Source: CAZKHG01 sp964552655
GTDB taxonomy: Bacteria; Bacteroidota; Bacteroidia; Bacteroidales; Tenuifilaceae
Length of the DNA stretch: 60,865 nucleotides
Assembly: GCA_964552655.1 (NCBI GenBank)
Contig: CAZKHG010000018.1
Span: forward strand, 1-60,865
Reading direction: 5' to 3'
Each line of letters starts with the position of its first letter. Positions within the stretch are counted from its first letter, which is position 1. The position numbers and the translations under genes are program-made. The notes below the pieces were generated by a model. It was not told where the DNA came from. It saw only the letters and a program-made list of their open reading frames with translations, and searched no databases. Below, piece after piece: positions 49,684 through 59,850 of the stretch.

Positions 49684-51927
49684 ATGAAACCAATTCGCCT
49701 TCTAATTATTTTATCTATTCTTCTGCTATATTCTGGCTATACTATTTCTCAGGATCAACCAAAAAAACTTACCCTTGAGAATATTTATAAATCGAGATTA
49801 ATCAGAATGAAGGGATTCCCATCCGTTCGATGGTTACCTGATGGCAACAGCTATATCAGACTTGAACAAAACAAGGAAACCAACGGTCAGGATATTGTTA
49901 AATATGATGTAAAAACCGGCGATAAAAGCATTCTTATCTCCTCAAAAGCATTTATACCTGAAGGTGAAAGTAAACCGCTTGAACTCGATAATTATAATTG
50001 GTCAAACGATAATAGCAAATTGTTGATTTTTACAAATACCGAAAGAGTGTGGCGCTATAATACCCGTGGTGATTACTGGGTACTAAACTTATCCACAGGT
50101 AAACTGCAGCAGCTGGGTAAGGGATTACCGGGGTCGAGTTTGATGTTTGCCAAGTTCTCCCCAGATGCTGACAGAGTCGCGTATGTAAGCAAAAACAATA
50201 TTTATGTTGAAAATCTTAACGATAGCAAGATATCACAACTTACAAGTGATGGCTGTGATTATATTATTAACGGTACATTCGATTGGGTTTACGAGGAAGA
50301 ACTCGATTGCCGTGATGGTTTTAGATGGAGTTCAGATGGTAAATACATCGCTTATTGGCAGGCAGATACAAGGGGAACTGGTACTTTCTACATGATTAAC
50401 AATATTGATTCCATATACTCTAAAGTAATACCGATTCCCTACCCAAAGGTCGGGACAACCAACTCATCAGTGAAAACGGGAGTTGTGCCAGCTGCAGGCG
50501 GGGAATCAAAATGGTTTGATATTCCCGGCGATCCAAGGAACAACTACATAGCCAGAATGGATTTTATACCAAATTCAAACGATATTATGATTCAACAGCT
50601 TAATCGTTTGCAAAACACTAATACCGTGTGGTTGGTAAATGCTGAGAATGCCTCGGTTAGCAAATTATTTGCCGATTCTGACAGTGCATGGGTTGATATT
50701 CATGACGATATAGTCTGGTTAAAAGAAAATAAGTATTTTACCTGGGTGAGTGAAAAAGATGGATGGTTGTCGTTGTATATTATATCCAGAGATGGTAAAA
50801 CCTTCACCAAGGCGTTTAATGCTGATTTTGATGTGATAAATATTTTGAATATTGACGAGAAGAATGGATACGTTTATTACATCGCTACACCAGATAATTA
50901 CACACAACGATATCTTTATCGATCTAAAATGAACTTAAAGAGCAAACCGGAAAAACTAACACCGGCTAATTTCGACGGAACTAATGGTTACGATATTTCT
51001 CCTAATTCAAAATATGCAATTCATCGCTTTGATAACCGGGTAACTCCCAGTAAAGTATCAATGATTTCGTTACCAGATCACAAGCTGATTAGAGTTTTTG
51101 AGGAGAATAAACAGGCTAAAGAGGATTTTGATGCATTAAAGCTAAATCCCAAGGAATTTTTCAGAGTTGATATCGGAGATATCACCTTGGATGCCTGGAT
51201 GATTAAGCCTCAATCATTTGATCCAACCAAAAAATACCCAGTGATATTCTATGTATATGGCGAGCCAGCTGGTTCTACCGTACAGGATAGATTTGGGGGT
51301 GGCGATTTATGGCACCAATACCTTGCATCACAAGGATATTTAGTGATGAGTGTAGATAATAGAGGGGCAAACGTCCCTCGTGGCAGAGCATGGCGGAAAA
51401 GTGTATATAAACAAATTGGCATTCTTGCTTCGAAAGATCAGGCTGCTGCTGCGCAAAAGATATCCCAAATGTACTCCTATGTTGATACATCGCGAATTGG
51501 GATTTGGGGTTGGAGCGGTGGAGGATCAATGACATTAAATATGATGTTTAGATATCCAAATATCTACAAAACGGGAGTTGCTGTTGCCTTTGTTGCCGAT
51601 GAGAAGCTTTACGATAACATTTATCAGGAAAGGTACATGCAGCTGCCAACCACAAATCCAGAAGGGTATAAAGAAGGATCGGTAATAACTCACGCTAAAA
51701 ACCTTAAAGGCAATTTATTGCTTATTCACGGTACGGGTGATGACAATGTCCACTATCAAAATTGCGAAATGCTGGTGAATGAGCTTATCAAAGACAACAA
51801 AATGTTCAGCATGATGGCATACCCAATGCGATCGCATGGTATTTACGAAAGAGAGAATACAACATTTCATCTCTACCAAACCATGTCGAAATTCTGGTTG
51901 GAGCATTTGCCAGCAGGACCTAGGTAG
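49684..51927 (+). CDS. Dipeptidyl-peptidase IV-like serine peptidase (S9B)
   Basis: The product is 747 aa. A signal peptide (about 1-22) is followed by an eight-bladed-propeller DPP IV N-terminal domain (about 75-440) that includes the substrate-anchoring double Glu in DWVYEEELDCRDGF. The C-terminal alpha/beta hydrolase has Ser611 (GWGWSGGG), Asp687 (GTGDDNVH) and His718 (MRSHGIYE). Length and motifs fit a true DPP IV, which removes X-Pro or X-Ala dipeptides from peptide N-termini, here in the periplasm. A near -7 box (TATCTTCG, 49638-49645) precedes the ATG. Fourteen bases after the stop the sequence runs into a 100-N gap. Confidence 0.95.
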   Translation: MKPIRLLIILSILLLYSGYTISQDQPKKLTLENIYKSRLIRMKGFPSVRWLPDGNSYIRLEQNKETNGQDIVKYDVKTGDKSILISSKAFIPEGESKPLELDNYNWSNDNSKLLIFTNTERVWRYNTRGDYWVLNLSTGKLQQLGKGLPGSSLMFAKFSPDADRVAYVSKNNIYVENLNDSKISQLTSDGCDYIINGTFDWVYEEELDCRDGFRWSSDGKYIAYWQADTRGTGTFYMINNIDSIYSKVIPIPYPKVGTTNSSVKTGVVPAAGGESKWFDIPGDPRNNYIARMDFIPNSNDIMIQQLNRLQNTNTVWLVNAENASVSKLFADSDSAWVDIHDDIVWLKENKYFTWVSEKDGWLSLYIISRDGKTFTKAFNADFDVINILNIDEKNGYVYYIATPDNYTQRYLYRSKMNLKSKPEKLTPANFDGTNGYDISPNSKYAIHRFDNRVTPSKVSMISLPDHKLIRVFEENKQAKEDFDALKLNPKEFFRVDIGDITLDAWMIKPQSFDPTKKYPVIFYVYGEPAGSTVQDRFGGGDLWHQYLASQGYLVMSVDNRGANVPRGRAWRKSVYKQIGILASKDQAAAAQKISQMYSYVDTSRIGIWGWSGGGSMTLNMMFRYPNIYKTGVAVAFVADEKLYDNIYQERYMQLPTTNPEGYKEGSVITHAKNLKGNLLLIHGTGDDNVHYQNCEMLVNELIKDNKMFSMMAYPMRSHGIYERENTTFHLYQTMSKFWLEHLPAGPR

Positions 51928-51940
51928 ATTTAAGATTTAA

Positions 51941-52040
51941 NNNNNNNNNNNNNNNNNNNNNNNNNNNNNNNNNNNNNNNNNNNNNNNNNNNNNNNNNNNN
52001 NNNNNNNNNNNNNNNNNNNNNNNNNNNNNNNNNNNNNNNN
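51941..52040. other. Scaffold gap of 100 N
   Basis: Exactly 100 N, a standard scaffolding placeholder. It removes the 5' end of the thioredoxin-like gene that follows. Confidence 0.98.
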
Positions 52041-52529
52041 TCAAAATATCTGGTCATTTTCTTTACATGCAATCATTGTCCCTACGTTATTGGGTCGGAT
52101 GAAACAACCCGCAAAACTGCTGAAAAATACAAACCCAAAGGAGTTCAATTTGTTGGGATAAACTCAAACAGCCCAAACACCTATTCGGAAGATAGCTTTG
52201 ATAACATGGTAAAACGCATGAAAGAGAATAATTTCCCCTGGGTTTACCTTTATGATAGCACTCAGAAAGTCGCTGAATCATACGGCGCTTTGCGCACTCC
52301 TCACTTTTATGTTTTTAATGAAAACCGTGAACTGGTTTATACTGGCAGAGGACTTGATAATCCGCGCGATACATCAAAAGCCACAGTAAACGATTTGGAT
52401 CGGGTTCTTGAAGAACTCACCTCAGGGAAACCCATTAGCATTCCATTAACCAACCCAATTGGGTGCAATGTTAAATGGGAAGGTAAAGATGCACACTGGA
52501 TGCCAGCCGATGCCTGTGATCTGGTTTGA
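52041..52529 (+). CDS. Thioredoxin-like/AhpC-TSA family protein, 5' end lost in the gap
   Basis: The frame is open from the first base after the gap (SKYLVIFFTCNHCPYVIGS), so the start lies in the missing sequence. A CxxC redox motif (CNHC) follows beta-strand 1. Later come FVGINSNSPNTY, the cis-Pro region ALRTPHFYVFN, and a C-terminal extension (PIGCNVKWEGKDAHWMPADACDL). About 162 residues remain, likely most of a 200-residue peroxiredoxin/thioredoxin-fold protein. Whether it has a signal peptide cannot be seen. Confidence 0.85.
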   Translation, partial: SKYLVIFFTCNHCPYVIGSDETTRKTAEKYKPKGVQFVGINSNSPNTYSEDSFDNMVKRMKENNFPWVYLYDSTQKVAESYGALRTPHFYVFNENRELVYTGRGLDNPRDTSKATVNDLDRVLEELTSGKPISIPLTNPIGCNVKWEGKDAHWMPADACDLV

Positions 52530-52602
52530 TAAAGATTATGATAAGTTTTTACATTTTATTACGACTAATAAAGCATCTTGTAAATTCACTGGCTGCAACT
52601 TA

Positions 52603-54273
52603 TCAAGGTAAAAATTTTTCAGGATGTTTACCCATTAGCCCTGATGCTTTTTGAAACTCCGATCCAAGCAATAAAATATCGGCCTCATTATACCAGTCAG
52701 CAATAAATGTAATGGTTGTTGGCATTCCTTCCTTATCGAATCCATTTGGAACTGCAAGCGCCGGGTGTCCAGTAAGGTTTGTCATTAAAAGCTGATTGCC
52801 GGCAAAACTAGGGCACACAACTACGTCAACCGATTTAAAAAGGTCAATAAACCTTTCAATAAGTTTTGTCCTCATCCGGTTAGCCTGGATGTACTCCACA
52901 GCAGGAATAAATCTTGCTGTCCGGAAAATATTAGGCCATGAATTGCTGTTCTGAAGTACCATCATGGTATCCTTATGGGTTAATGTTAAATCGCTGAAAG
53001 CTGTTGCAGCTTCTGCTTCAAGAATTAACGATATCGCCATTGAGGGAAAATCCTCAGGTAGTTTTACGGGAATCAGCTCCACTCCCATTTTTCTTAACGT
53101 AACGAGCGTTAAACTATCATTTTGTCTGCTATCTGATTTCTCCTGAAAATATTCAGGCATATACCCGATTCGTAGTTTTTTGAAATCCTTTTTAGGATTA
53201 TAGTTGAATGGAACATCAACCAGGGTATTATCTTTTCCATCAGAACCTTTAATCGCATCGAATACCAGAGCACAATCCTCGGCAGTACGACAAATTGGGC
53301 CAATTTTATCCATTGTCCAGGATAAAGCCATAGCCCCTGTCCTGCTCACCCTGCCAAAGGATGGCCGGAGGCCAACTGTTCCACAACGAGTTGATGGTGA
53401 TACAATTGATCCCCAGGTTTCAGATCCGATTGCAAAACCAACTAATCCTGCAGCAGTAGCTGATGCAGAACCTGCAGATGATCCACTCGAACCTTTATCT
53501 GTATTCCACGGGCTGCGGGTCATTCCTCCAAACCAAACATCGTCCATGGCAAGTTCTCCTAAGGAGAATTTTGCAACAAGAACAGCACCTGCAGCATCAA
53601 GTTTTTCTATAACAGGTGATGTGATTTCGGGGATTTGATCCTTGTAAATCTTAGAACCAAATGTAAACGGGTAACCTTTCAGTGCCAGCAAATCTTTAAC
53701 GCCATAAGGGATCCCGTGCAAAGGTCCACGATAAATTCCTTTTGATAGTTCAGCATCAGCCTTTTTGGCCTGTTCTATTGCTCTTTCCTCAAGAAGTGTA
53801 ATAACACAATGCAGAACAGGGTCATATTTTTTAAGTCTTTCAATGTAAATCCTTGTTAATTCTTCGGATGTAATCTTTTTTTCTTTGATAAGCACCGAAA
53901 GGTCAGCTACGGAATAAAAGCAAAGCTGTTCCTTGTTTTCAGGTAAAGTGACTTTACTAGAAAAATTCCAGCCAATTTTTTGTTGATCAGTCTCAACCTT
54001 GTATCCAACAGGGACAGGGGAAAATATGATTGCCGGGGGCACAGAATTATCGAGTTCAAACTTGTGAATCGTTTTATAGTTATCGGTAGCAAGGTTTATT
54101 CCTCGAATCATCGAATCCCTTTCATCCGATGAAAAGCTGAGATCGTAAAGTTTTTCAGCGTTGGCTATTTGATACTTGGTTTTACCGCTCCAGAAAAACC
54201 AGTAAACATTCACCCCAAGTGATATTATCAATACCAGTAATAAAGTCCAGATCAGGCTTTTTGATGTTTTCAT
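52603..54273 (-). CDS. Amidase-signature family hydrolase, membrane-anchored
   Basis: The product is 556 aa with an N-terminal hydrophobic helix (residues 8-28), probably a signal anchor that places the enzyme in the periplasm. A domain of about 80 residues that I do not recognise follows, then the amidase-signature fold with the Ser-cisSer-Lys triad: Lys193 (GVKDL), Ser265 in GSSGSSAGSA, and Ser289 in ETWGSIVSPS. The 24-residue spacing between the serines agrees with the family. It hydrolyses amide bonds of unknown substrates. It is not GatA, because there is no GatB/C context and GatA is cytoplasmic. It is a single gene. Confidence 0.92.
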   Translation of the reverse strand: MKTSKSLIWTLLLVLIISLGVNVYWFFWSGKTKYQIANAEKLYDLSFSSDERDSMIRGINLATDNYKTIHKFELDNSVPPAIIFSPVPVGYKVETDQQKIGWNFSSKVTLPENKEQLCFYSVADLSVLIKEKKITSEELTRIYIERLKKYDPVLHCVITLLEERAIEQAKKADAELSKGIYRGPLHGIPYGVKDLLALKGYPFTFGSKIYKDQIPEITSPVIEKLDAAGAVLVAKFSLGELAMDDVWFGGMTRSPWNTDKGSSGSSAGSASATAAGLVGFAIGSETWGSIVSPSTRCGTVGLRPSFGRVSRTGAMALSWTMDKIGPICRTAEDCALVFDAIKGSDGKDNTLVDVPFNYNPKKDFKKLRIGYMPEYFQEKSDSRQNDSLTLVTLRKMGVELIPVKLPEDFPSMAISLILEAEAATAFSDLTLTHKDTMMVLQNSNSWPNIFRTARFIPAVEYIQANRMRTKLIERFIDLFKSVDVVVCPSFAGNQLLMTNLTGHPALAVPNGFDKEGMPTTITFIADWYNEADILLLGSEFQKASGLMGKHPEKFLP

Positions 54274-54429
54274 ATATTTTGGTTGTAAGGTTTAATTTGC
54301 AATTACAGGTAATAAAGGTATTAAATTTTCCTGAAAATAATAGCGTTGAGAAATTAAAGGAATAAACAAAATATCAAGCAAATCTAAATAGTAAAAAATA
54401 GTGGGTTTATAGTTTACCAATACTCAATC

Positions 54430-55239
54430 CTACAACTCTTTCCATGTATCATCTACATTATTCTGAAAGATGGTGGAGAATTCTAATCTTGGGGCAATAT
54501 CCAGGTAAGGGTAAGTGACCTTTGACAGGTACAACCCCTGAGGGTAGGCAGGAACTGTTTCGTGCGGGACAATTGTACCCGCAAGATAACCTTCAAACTC
54601 ATCAACAGATATTTCTCCTTCACCAACATCAATGAGTTTTTTAACAATTATTCTGACCATCCCTTTTAAAAATCTGTTGGCGGTTATCTGAAACCTGATT
54701 TTCTCCCCGTTTTTATCAATAAACAACTTCGCCGAATTAACATTACAAAGGTTACTTGGGTTCTTCTCCGGGCTTTTACAAAAAGCACTGTAATCATTGT
54801 ACGTGGAAAGCAATTTTACGGCCTGATTCATCTTTCCAAAATCGGGGTTTTTCAATATGTACATCGAACTTAAACCATGCAGGAAAGGATTTTTATAGGT
54901 ATGAATAAAGTAATCGTAAGTTCGATCGGTAACATCCATTTGCGCATTTGGTAAACCTATCATTGGAATGATATCAAAAGCCGCTATATCCTCAGCCAGC
55001 ATTTTGTTTAACCTGAACAGCAGATCAAAATTCCATTCCTTCTCTACATCCATATGGAAAAAATACTGGCTTGCATGAACCTGAGCATCAGTCCTGCCAC
55101 AGCCATGACAATGAACATTTTCTTTGAGCAACTTGCGGATATTCGTCTCAACAACTTCCTGTATGCTCATCACCTTATTCTGGCGCTGCCAGCCACGGTA
55201 GTTAAACCCATTATATGCAATATGTAAGAAATACCTCAA
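54430..55239 (-). CDS. truA: tRNA pseudouridine(38-40) synthase
   Basis: The product is 269 aa, the family length. It isomerises U38-U40 in the tRNA anticodon stem-loop. Family marks: RYFLHIAYNGFNYRGWQRQ at the N-terminus, the catalytic Asp51 in GCGRTDAQVHA, and FLKGMVRIIV in the C-terminal half. The ATG at 55239 is the only reasonable start because the first motif begins there. It is divergent from mgsA, with 186 bp between them. Confidence 0.96.
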   Translation of the reverse strand: MRYFLHIAYNGFNYRGWQRQNKVMSIQEVVETNIRKLLKENVHCHGCGRTDAQVHASQYFFHMDVEKEWNFDLLFRLNKMLAEDIAAFDIIPMIGLPNAQMDVTDRTYDYFIHTYKNPFLHGLSSMYILKNPDFGKMNQAVKLLSTYNDYSAFCKSPEKNPSNLCNVNSAKLFIDKNGEKIRFQITANRFLKGMVRIIVKKLIDVGEGEISVDEFEGYLAGTIVPHETVPAYPQGLYLSKVTYPYLDIAPRLEFSTIFQNNVDDTWKEL

Positions 55240-55399
55240 CTTTTTATTATTTGTTATACGTTATTAGATATTGATTATGAGTTGAAAAGTATGCAAAGCA
55301 ACTTTCAAAGCAAGTACTGGTTAGTGTTAAATATTATTAACGAAAAGTAAATATAGCATACAATTCCCAATAAATTAATACCTGTTGTTTACATCTTGC

Positions 55400-55407
55400 T
55401 AAATTTG
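55400..55407 (+). promoter_or_regulatory. -7 box for mgsA
   Basis: TAAATTTG matches TAnnTTTG exactly and ends 18 nt before the ATG at 55426. Confidence 0.45.
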
Positions 55408-55425
55408 CATAATTAAAATGATAAA

Positions 55426-55896
55426 ATGAAGAAAGCAAAAGCAATTGCCCTGGTTGCACATGATAACCGGAAAAAGGATTTGGTGGAATGGGTTGAATGG
55501 AATAGCGAAAAACTACTGAAACACAAATTAATTTGCACAGGGACTACCGGAAAACTCGTAGAAGAAGCGCTTAGGAGAATGCTGGGAAAGAGCATTGATG
55601 ATCACTTACAGCTCGCTAAACTGAAATCAGGCCCCTTGGGCGGGGATCAACAGCTGGGTGCGAAGATTGCCGAAGGGGAGATTGATATCCTGATCTTTTT
55701 TTGGGATCCAATGCAGGCTCAGCCTCATGATGTTGATGTAAAAGCACTGCTCCGCCTCGCTTCGGTATATAATATACCTACAGCAACCAATCGTTCTACG
55801 GCAGATTTCCTGATCAGCTCCCCGTTAATGGACCAGGATTATAAACCAAAACTTAAGGACTACACACAATATATCAACAGACACCTGGAAGGGTAA
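55426..55896 (+). CDS. mgsA: Methylglyoxal synthase
   Basis: The product is 156 aa, the family length. It converts dihydroxyacetone phosphate to methylglyoxal and phosphate, a bypass of lower glycolysis when phosphate is scarce. Marks: IALVAHDNRK, CTGTTGKLVEE, the catalytic Asp74 in SGPLGGDQQLGAKI, FFWDPMQAQPHDVDVKALLR, and ATNRSTADFLI. It is a single gene with its own -7 box. Confidence 0.96.
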   Translation: MKKAKAIALVAHDNRKKDLVEWVEWNSEKLLKHKLICTGTTGKLVEEALRRMLGKSIDDHLQLAKLKSGPLGGDQQLGAKIAEGEIDILIFFWDPMQAQPHDVDVKALLRLASVYNIPTATNRSTADFLISSPLMDQDYKPKLKDYTQYINRHLEG

Positions 55897-56030
55897 TTCA
55901 GCGTAAAGAGATCATAAAAGTATATAAAATTTAACAGCACCAATATCCATCTAAAAACTTCATAAATGCAACTCACCTCCATTTTTTCCCAATTCACCGA
56001 TTAAAGTATTTTATACCAGAATCATAAGCA

Positions 56031-56038
56031 TAAATTTG
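56031..56038 (+). promoter_or_regulatory. -7 box for the outer-membrane operon
   Basis: TAAATTTG matches TAnnTTTG exactly, 34 nt before the ATG at 56073. Confidence 0.45.
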
Positions 56039-56072
56039 TATAGAAAATTACTAAATCATAAATTCAATAAAT

Positions 56073-56696
56073 ATGAAACAGTTGTTGTTTTCAGTAATAG
56101 TAGTGGTTATGTGTATATCACTAGCTTTGGGGCAGGAGAAAAAAGAAGATCAGGAGATGCAAACCCTGATTAACTTCAAAAAAGTCACTTTTGGGGGGTA
56201 TGGTGGCCCGGAAATAGGTTTTTCCAAAATAGATAATCGTGATGTGGTGCTTGTTGGTGGCCATGGTGGAGTTGTAATCAACCATTTCCTCGTTATTGGC
56301 GGATCTGGTTGTGGAATTGTCAATCAGCTCAAATACGATAATATCGGGGGTACAAATAGTGCATATCTCCTGGCAGGTTATGGCGGATTGTACATGAACT
56401 TAATTATTAAACCTTTAAAAATTATTCATTTCTCAGTACCCATGGTAATTGGCGCAGGGGGCATACAGTATGTTAAGGATATAAATCATCAGATAACCGA
56501 AACGAACATTATTGATCAGGATGCTTTCTTAGTATTTGAACCTGGACTTGACATTGAATTAAACGTATTAAGATTTATGCGTCTTGGAGCCGGAGTTAAA
56601 TACCGTTGGGCGCCAAATATTGATTTAATTGACACACCCAACGATCCTTTCAACGGGATAACTTATGGTATTTCCCTGAAATTTGGAAAATTCTAG
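56073..56696 (+). CDS. Secreted beta-rich protein, probable outer-membrane barrel (paralogue 1)
   Basis: The product is 207 aa with a signal peptide (1-20, ending SLALGQE). The mature part is Gly- and aromatic-rich, with alternating strands (FGGYGGPEIGFSK; YLLAGYGGLYMNLI), and ends in GISLKFGKF, as expected of a small outer-membrane barrel. I recognise no family function. It is similar to the next gene (FKKVTFGGYGGPE.GFS versus LKEVKYSGFGNTITEFS), so the two probably arose by duplication. It is the first gene of a likely operon with a TonB receptor and a DUF4249 lipoprotein, and may assist them. Confidence 0.75.
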   Translation: MKQLLFSVIVVVMCISLALGQEKKEDQEMQTLINFKKVTFGGYGGPEIGFSKIDNRDVVLVGGHGGVVINHFLVIGGSGCGIVNQLKYDNIGGTNSAYLLAGYGGLYMNLIIKPLKIIHFSVPMVIGAGGIQYVKDINHQITETNIIDQDAFLVFEPGLDIELNVLRFMRLGAGVKYRWAPNIDLIDTPNDPFNGITYGISLKFGKF

Positions 56697-56742
56697 CTAA
56701 TACCAGCTATTTATCAATAATAAATAAAAAAGATTCTACATT

Positions 56743-57462
56743 ATGAAGTTATCAGCAAAATCAGCAATTTCAATAGTAATTATTTTGATTACAACCAACC
56801 TGGTTTTCTCACAGGACGAACCCGAATACCTTTTTAATCTCAAAGAAGTTAAGTACTCAGGTTTTGGGAATACTATTACAGAATTTTCAGGGATAAATGG
56901 CAGTTTTGGGGTATCACAAGGGGGAGCAGGGGCACTTCTTATTAACTATACCTATTTTATTGGATTTTACGGAACCAACATTGTTACAAGTCACCCTATT
57001 GAAGATATTTATCCGGATAATCATAATCCCCTCACCAACCCATTATTACCAAAATACACCGATATGCAGCTCACTTTCGAGGATAATGGGGTGTGGTTTG
57101 GGTACATCAATGACTATAAAAAGTTGATCCATTGGGGGACAAATGTGAGAATGGGCTGGGGTAGAGTGAGTTTATATGATAAAGACGTTGATTTTGACGA
57201 TTTTGGAAAAACCCTTGCCGATAACATTTTCTCTTTTTCCCCGGAATTTAACCTGGAACTTAATATTACCCGCTGGTTTAAAATAAATCTTGGTGCCGGG
57301 TATAAACTGGTAACCGGGTTTGATAATTTTAAGTACACTAACAGCCTGGGTGATAAGAAAATACTATACAGATCATCCCAGTTCAGCTCACCTTATGCCA
57401 ACATCAAGTTTATGTTTGGCAGTTTTGCAAAACGCAGTAATCATAAGCAAATCGAAGGGTAA
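56743..57462 (+). CDS. Secreted beta-rich protein, probable outer-membrane barrel (paralogue 2)
   Basis: The product is 239 aa with a signal peptide (about 1-23, ending VFSQDE). It is a longer relative of the preceding protein, with GGAGALLINYTYFIGFYG matching GGHGGVVINHFLVIGGSG there, and a final KFMFGSF strand followed by a short polar tail. A longer middle insertion (about 90-150) distinguishes it. Function unknown; outer-membrane location is inferred. It lies 46 nt after paralogue 1 and 36 nt before the TonB receptor gene. Confidence 0.75.
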   Translation: MKLSAKSAISIVIILITTNLVFSQDEPEYLFNLKEVKYSGFGNTITEFSGINGSFGVSQGGAGALLINYTYFIGFYGTNIVTSHPIEDIYPDNHNPLTNPLLPKYTDMQLTFEDNGVWFGYINDYKKLIHWGTNVRMGWGRVSLYDKDVDFDDFGKTLADNIFSFSPEFNLELNITRWFKINLGAGYKLVTGFDNFKYTNSLGDKKILYRSSQFSSPYANIKFMFGSFAKRSNHKQIEG

Positions 57463-57498
57463 AACCATTCAATTTGCAACATTCATTTTAAGCATTCT

Positions 57499-59847
57499 AT
57501 GAAAAAAATTATACCACTACTATTGTTGTTCCTATTGATTAACAATGTACTGATAAGTAAAAATGAAGAGAATACCGAAGGAAAAGTTACAGTGAAAGGC
57601 TACATTTACGATTCATCCAACGGTGAGGCATTAATTGGGGCTACTGTTTATATCAAGGAGATAAAAAGGGGAACCTCTGCAAATCTTTATGGCTTCTATT
57701 CAATCAGTCTGATCCCCGGAACCTATACCATTCAATATTCATTTATTGGTTTTAACACGGTGGAGATGGTTTTGAAACTGGAACAAAATCAAACCATCGA
57801 CATCAGTTTGAATCCGGAATCGGCGATGCTGCAGGAGGTTGTTGTTAGTAGCGAAAAGCCTAATGCCAACGTTAGTAAACCCGAGATGAGCGTGGCTAAA
57901 CTTGAAATGAAAACCATTCAACGTATCCCGGCGTTACTCGGAGAGGTTGATGTGATAAAAGCCATTCAGCTGCTCCCGGGTGTTCAGCCAACGGCTGAGG
58001 GTTCATCAGGATTCAGTGTGCGCGGTGGTGCTGCCGATCATAACCTGATCCAGCTCGATGAGGCCACCGTGTACAACGCTTCGCACATGATGGGTTTCTT
58101 CTCTGTTTTTAATAATGATGCCATCAAAGATGTAAAACTTTACAAAGGCGATATCCCTGCTTCAAGTGGCGGGAGACTTGCTTCCCTGCTGGATGTTAGG
58201 ATGAAAGATGGTAATTCGAAAAAATTCGAGGGAACCGGAGGGATTGGTTCAATATCAAGCCGGTTCACTGTTGAAGGGCCAATTGTGAAAGACCAAACTT
58301 CTTTCATCCTTTCTGGTAGAAGAACCTATGCCGATCTATTCTTACCCCTTGCCAAGGATCCTGAGGTTCGCGATTTCAAACTTTACTTCTACGACCTGAA
58401 CACCAAAATCAACTCAAAAATTGATGAGAGTAACAGGATTTTTATTTCCGGGTATTTTGGCAGGGATGTATTTTTTAACGATTTCTTCAAGATGGGATTT
58501 GGGAATCAAACCGGGACAATCAGATGGAATCATGTATTTGGCAGCAAGTTATTTCTTAACGCAACCACTGTTTACAGCAGCTATAACTATTACCTGGGAT
58601 CTACCACCGGCGATGCAAGCTCATTCATCTGGAAGTCGAACATGACCGATTATGCCATGAAACTTGATTTCAACTACTACCTGAATACAAATAATTCCCT
58701 GCAGTTCGGATATCAATCAACCTATCATCTTTTCGATCCGGGTAATGCCAGAGGGGTAAGTGAACAAAGCATGATGAACGAATGGAAGGTTCCGCGTAAC
58801 TACGCCCTTGAGCATGGGTTATATGCCATGAATGAGCAAAAAATTGGCAACAATTTAATAATCAAGTATGGGTTAAGGCTTTCGGTTTTTCAGAATGTGG
58901 GAAAATCAAAAGTTTATAAATATAACAGCGAATATAAAGTGGTTGATTCAGCATCATACCAAAGCGGGGAATTCTTTAACACCTATCAAAACCTTGAACC
59001 CCGGTTTGGTATAACCTATACTATTAACGAGAAAAATTCTATTAAAGCCAGCTACTCCCACACAACGCAATACATTCAGCAAGCTTCAAACTCCCAGGCT
59101 GGAGCGCCGCTTGATATTTGGTTTTCTGCTTCGCCAAACGTAAAACCACAGCAGTCCGATCAATGGGCAATGGGTTTTTTCAGGAATTTTATGAACAATA
59201 CTGTTGAAAGTTCCGCCGAAGTTTACTACAAAACCCTAAAACAGGTGGTTGATTTTAAAGATTTTGCCGCTCTTTTACTAAACGACAAGCTGGAAGGAGA
59301 GCTAAGAATTGGCGAGGGGAAATCTTATGGGTTGGAGCTCTTGACCAAAATTAACCGTGAAAAATTTGGTGGTTGGGTAAGTTACACCTATTCAAGAACG
59401 TACAGAACAATACCAGCGATAAACAAAGGGAAACAGTATGTTGCGCCCTACGATAAACCGCATAATATCTCGATAGTTTTAAACTATGATATAAGCAAAC
59501 GAATCACCTTATCAGCCAACTGGGTATATGCCACTGGTCAGCCATACACTGCACCGGTTGGGAGAGCCAAGGTGGGGAACATCATAATTCCAATTTACAG
59601 CGAACGGAATGCAAAGCGTTATCCTGATTATCATCGGTTGGACATGGCATTATCTATAAAACCCAAAAAAAACCATAGCAGAAGGTGGCAAGGGGAATGG
59701 AACATCTCGGTTTATAACGTTTATTCTCGTCATAATACCTGGGCAATCAACTTTGTTGAGGATAAGATGAATCAGGATATAACCTATGCCGAGCAAACCT
59801 ATTTATTCTCAATTATTCCCTCTATCACTTACAATTTTAAATTTTAA
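57499..59847 (+). CDS. TonB-dependent receptor with CarboxypepD_reg-like domain
   Basis: The product is 782 aa with a signal peptide (1-20), a CarboxypepD_reg-like domain (about 30-112; GYIYDSSNGEALIGATVYIK), a plug (about 120-235; KAIQLLPGVQPTAEGSSGFSVRGG, VYNASHMMGFFSVFNNDAI, ASSGGRLASLLDVRMKDG), and an outer-membrane barrel ending in ITYNFKF. No SusD partner is present. A DUF4249 lipoprotein gene follows 3 nt downstream, a common Bacteroidota pairing. The ligand is unknown. The pair is preceded by two related barrel-like proteins in the same direction. Confidence 0.93.
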   Translation: MKKIIPLLLLFLLINNVLISKNEENTEGKVTVKGYIYDSSNGEALIGATVYIKEIKRGTSANLYGFYSISLIPGTYTIQYSFIGFNTVEMVLKLEQNQTIDISLNPESAMLQEVVVSSEKPNANVSKPEMSVAKLEMKTIQRIPALLGEVDVIKAIQLLPGVQPTAEGSSGFSVRGGAADHNLIQLDEATVYNASHMMGFFSVFNNDAIKDVKLYKGDIPASSGGRLASLLDVRMKDGNSKKFEGTGGIGSISSRFTVEGPIVKDQTSFILSGRRTYADLFLPLAKDPEVRDFKLYFYDLNTKINSKIDESNRIFISGYFGRDVFFNDFFKMGFGNQTGTIRWNHVFGSKLFLNATTVYSSYNYYLGSTTGDASSFIWKSNMTDYAMKLDFNYYLNTNNSLQFGYQSTYHLFDPGNARGVSEQSMMNEWKVPRNYALEHGLYAMNEQKIGNNLIIKYGLRLSVFQNVGKSKVYKYNSEYKVVDSASYQSGEFFNTYQNLEPRFGITYTINEKNSIKASYSHTTQYIQQASNSQAGAPLDIWFSASPNVKPQQSDQWAMGFFRNFMNNTVESSAEVYYKTLKQVVDFKDFAALLLNDKLEGELRIGEGKSYGLELLTKINREKFGGWVSYTYSRTYRTIPAINKGKQYVAPYDKPHNISIVLNYDISKRITLSANWVYATGQPYTAPVGRAKVGNIIIPIYSERNAKRYPDYHRLDMALSIKPKKNHSRRWQGEWNISVYNVYSRHNTWAINFVEDKMNQDITYAEQTYLFSIIPSITYNFKF

Positions 59848-59850
59848 AAA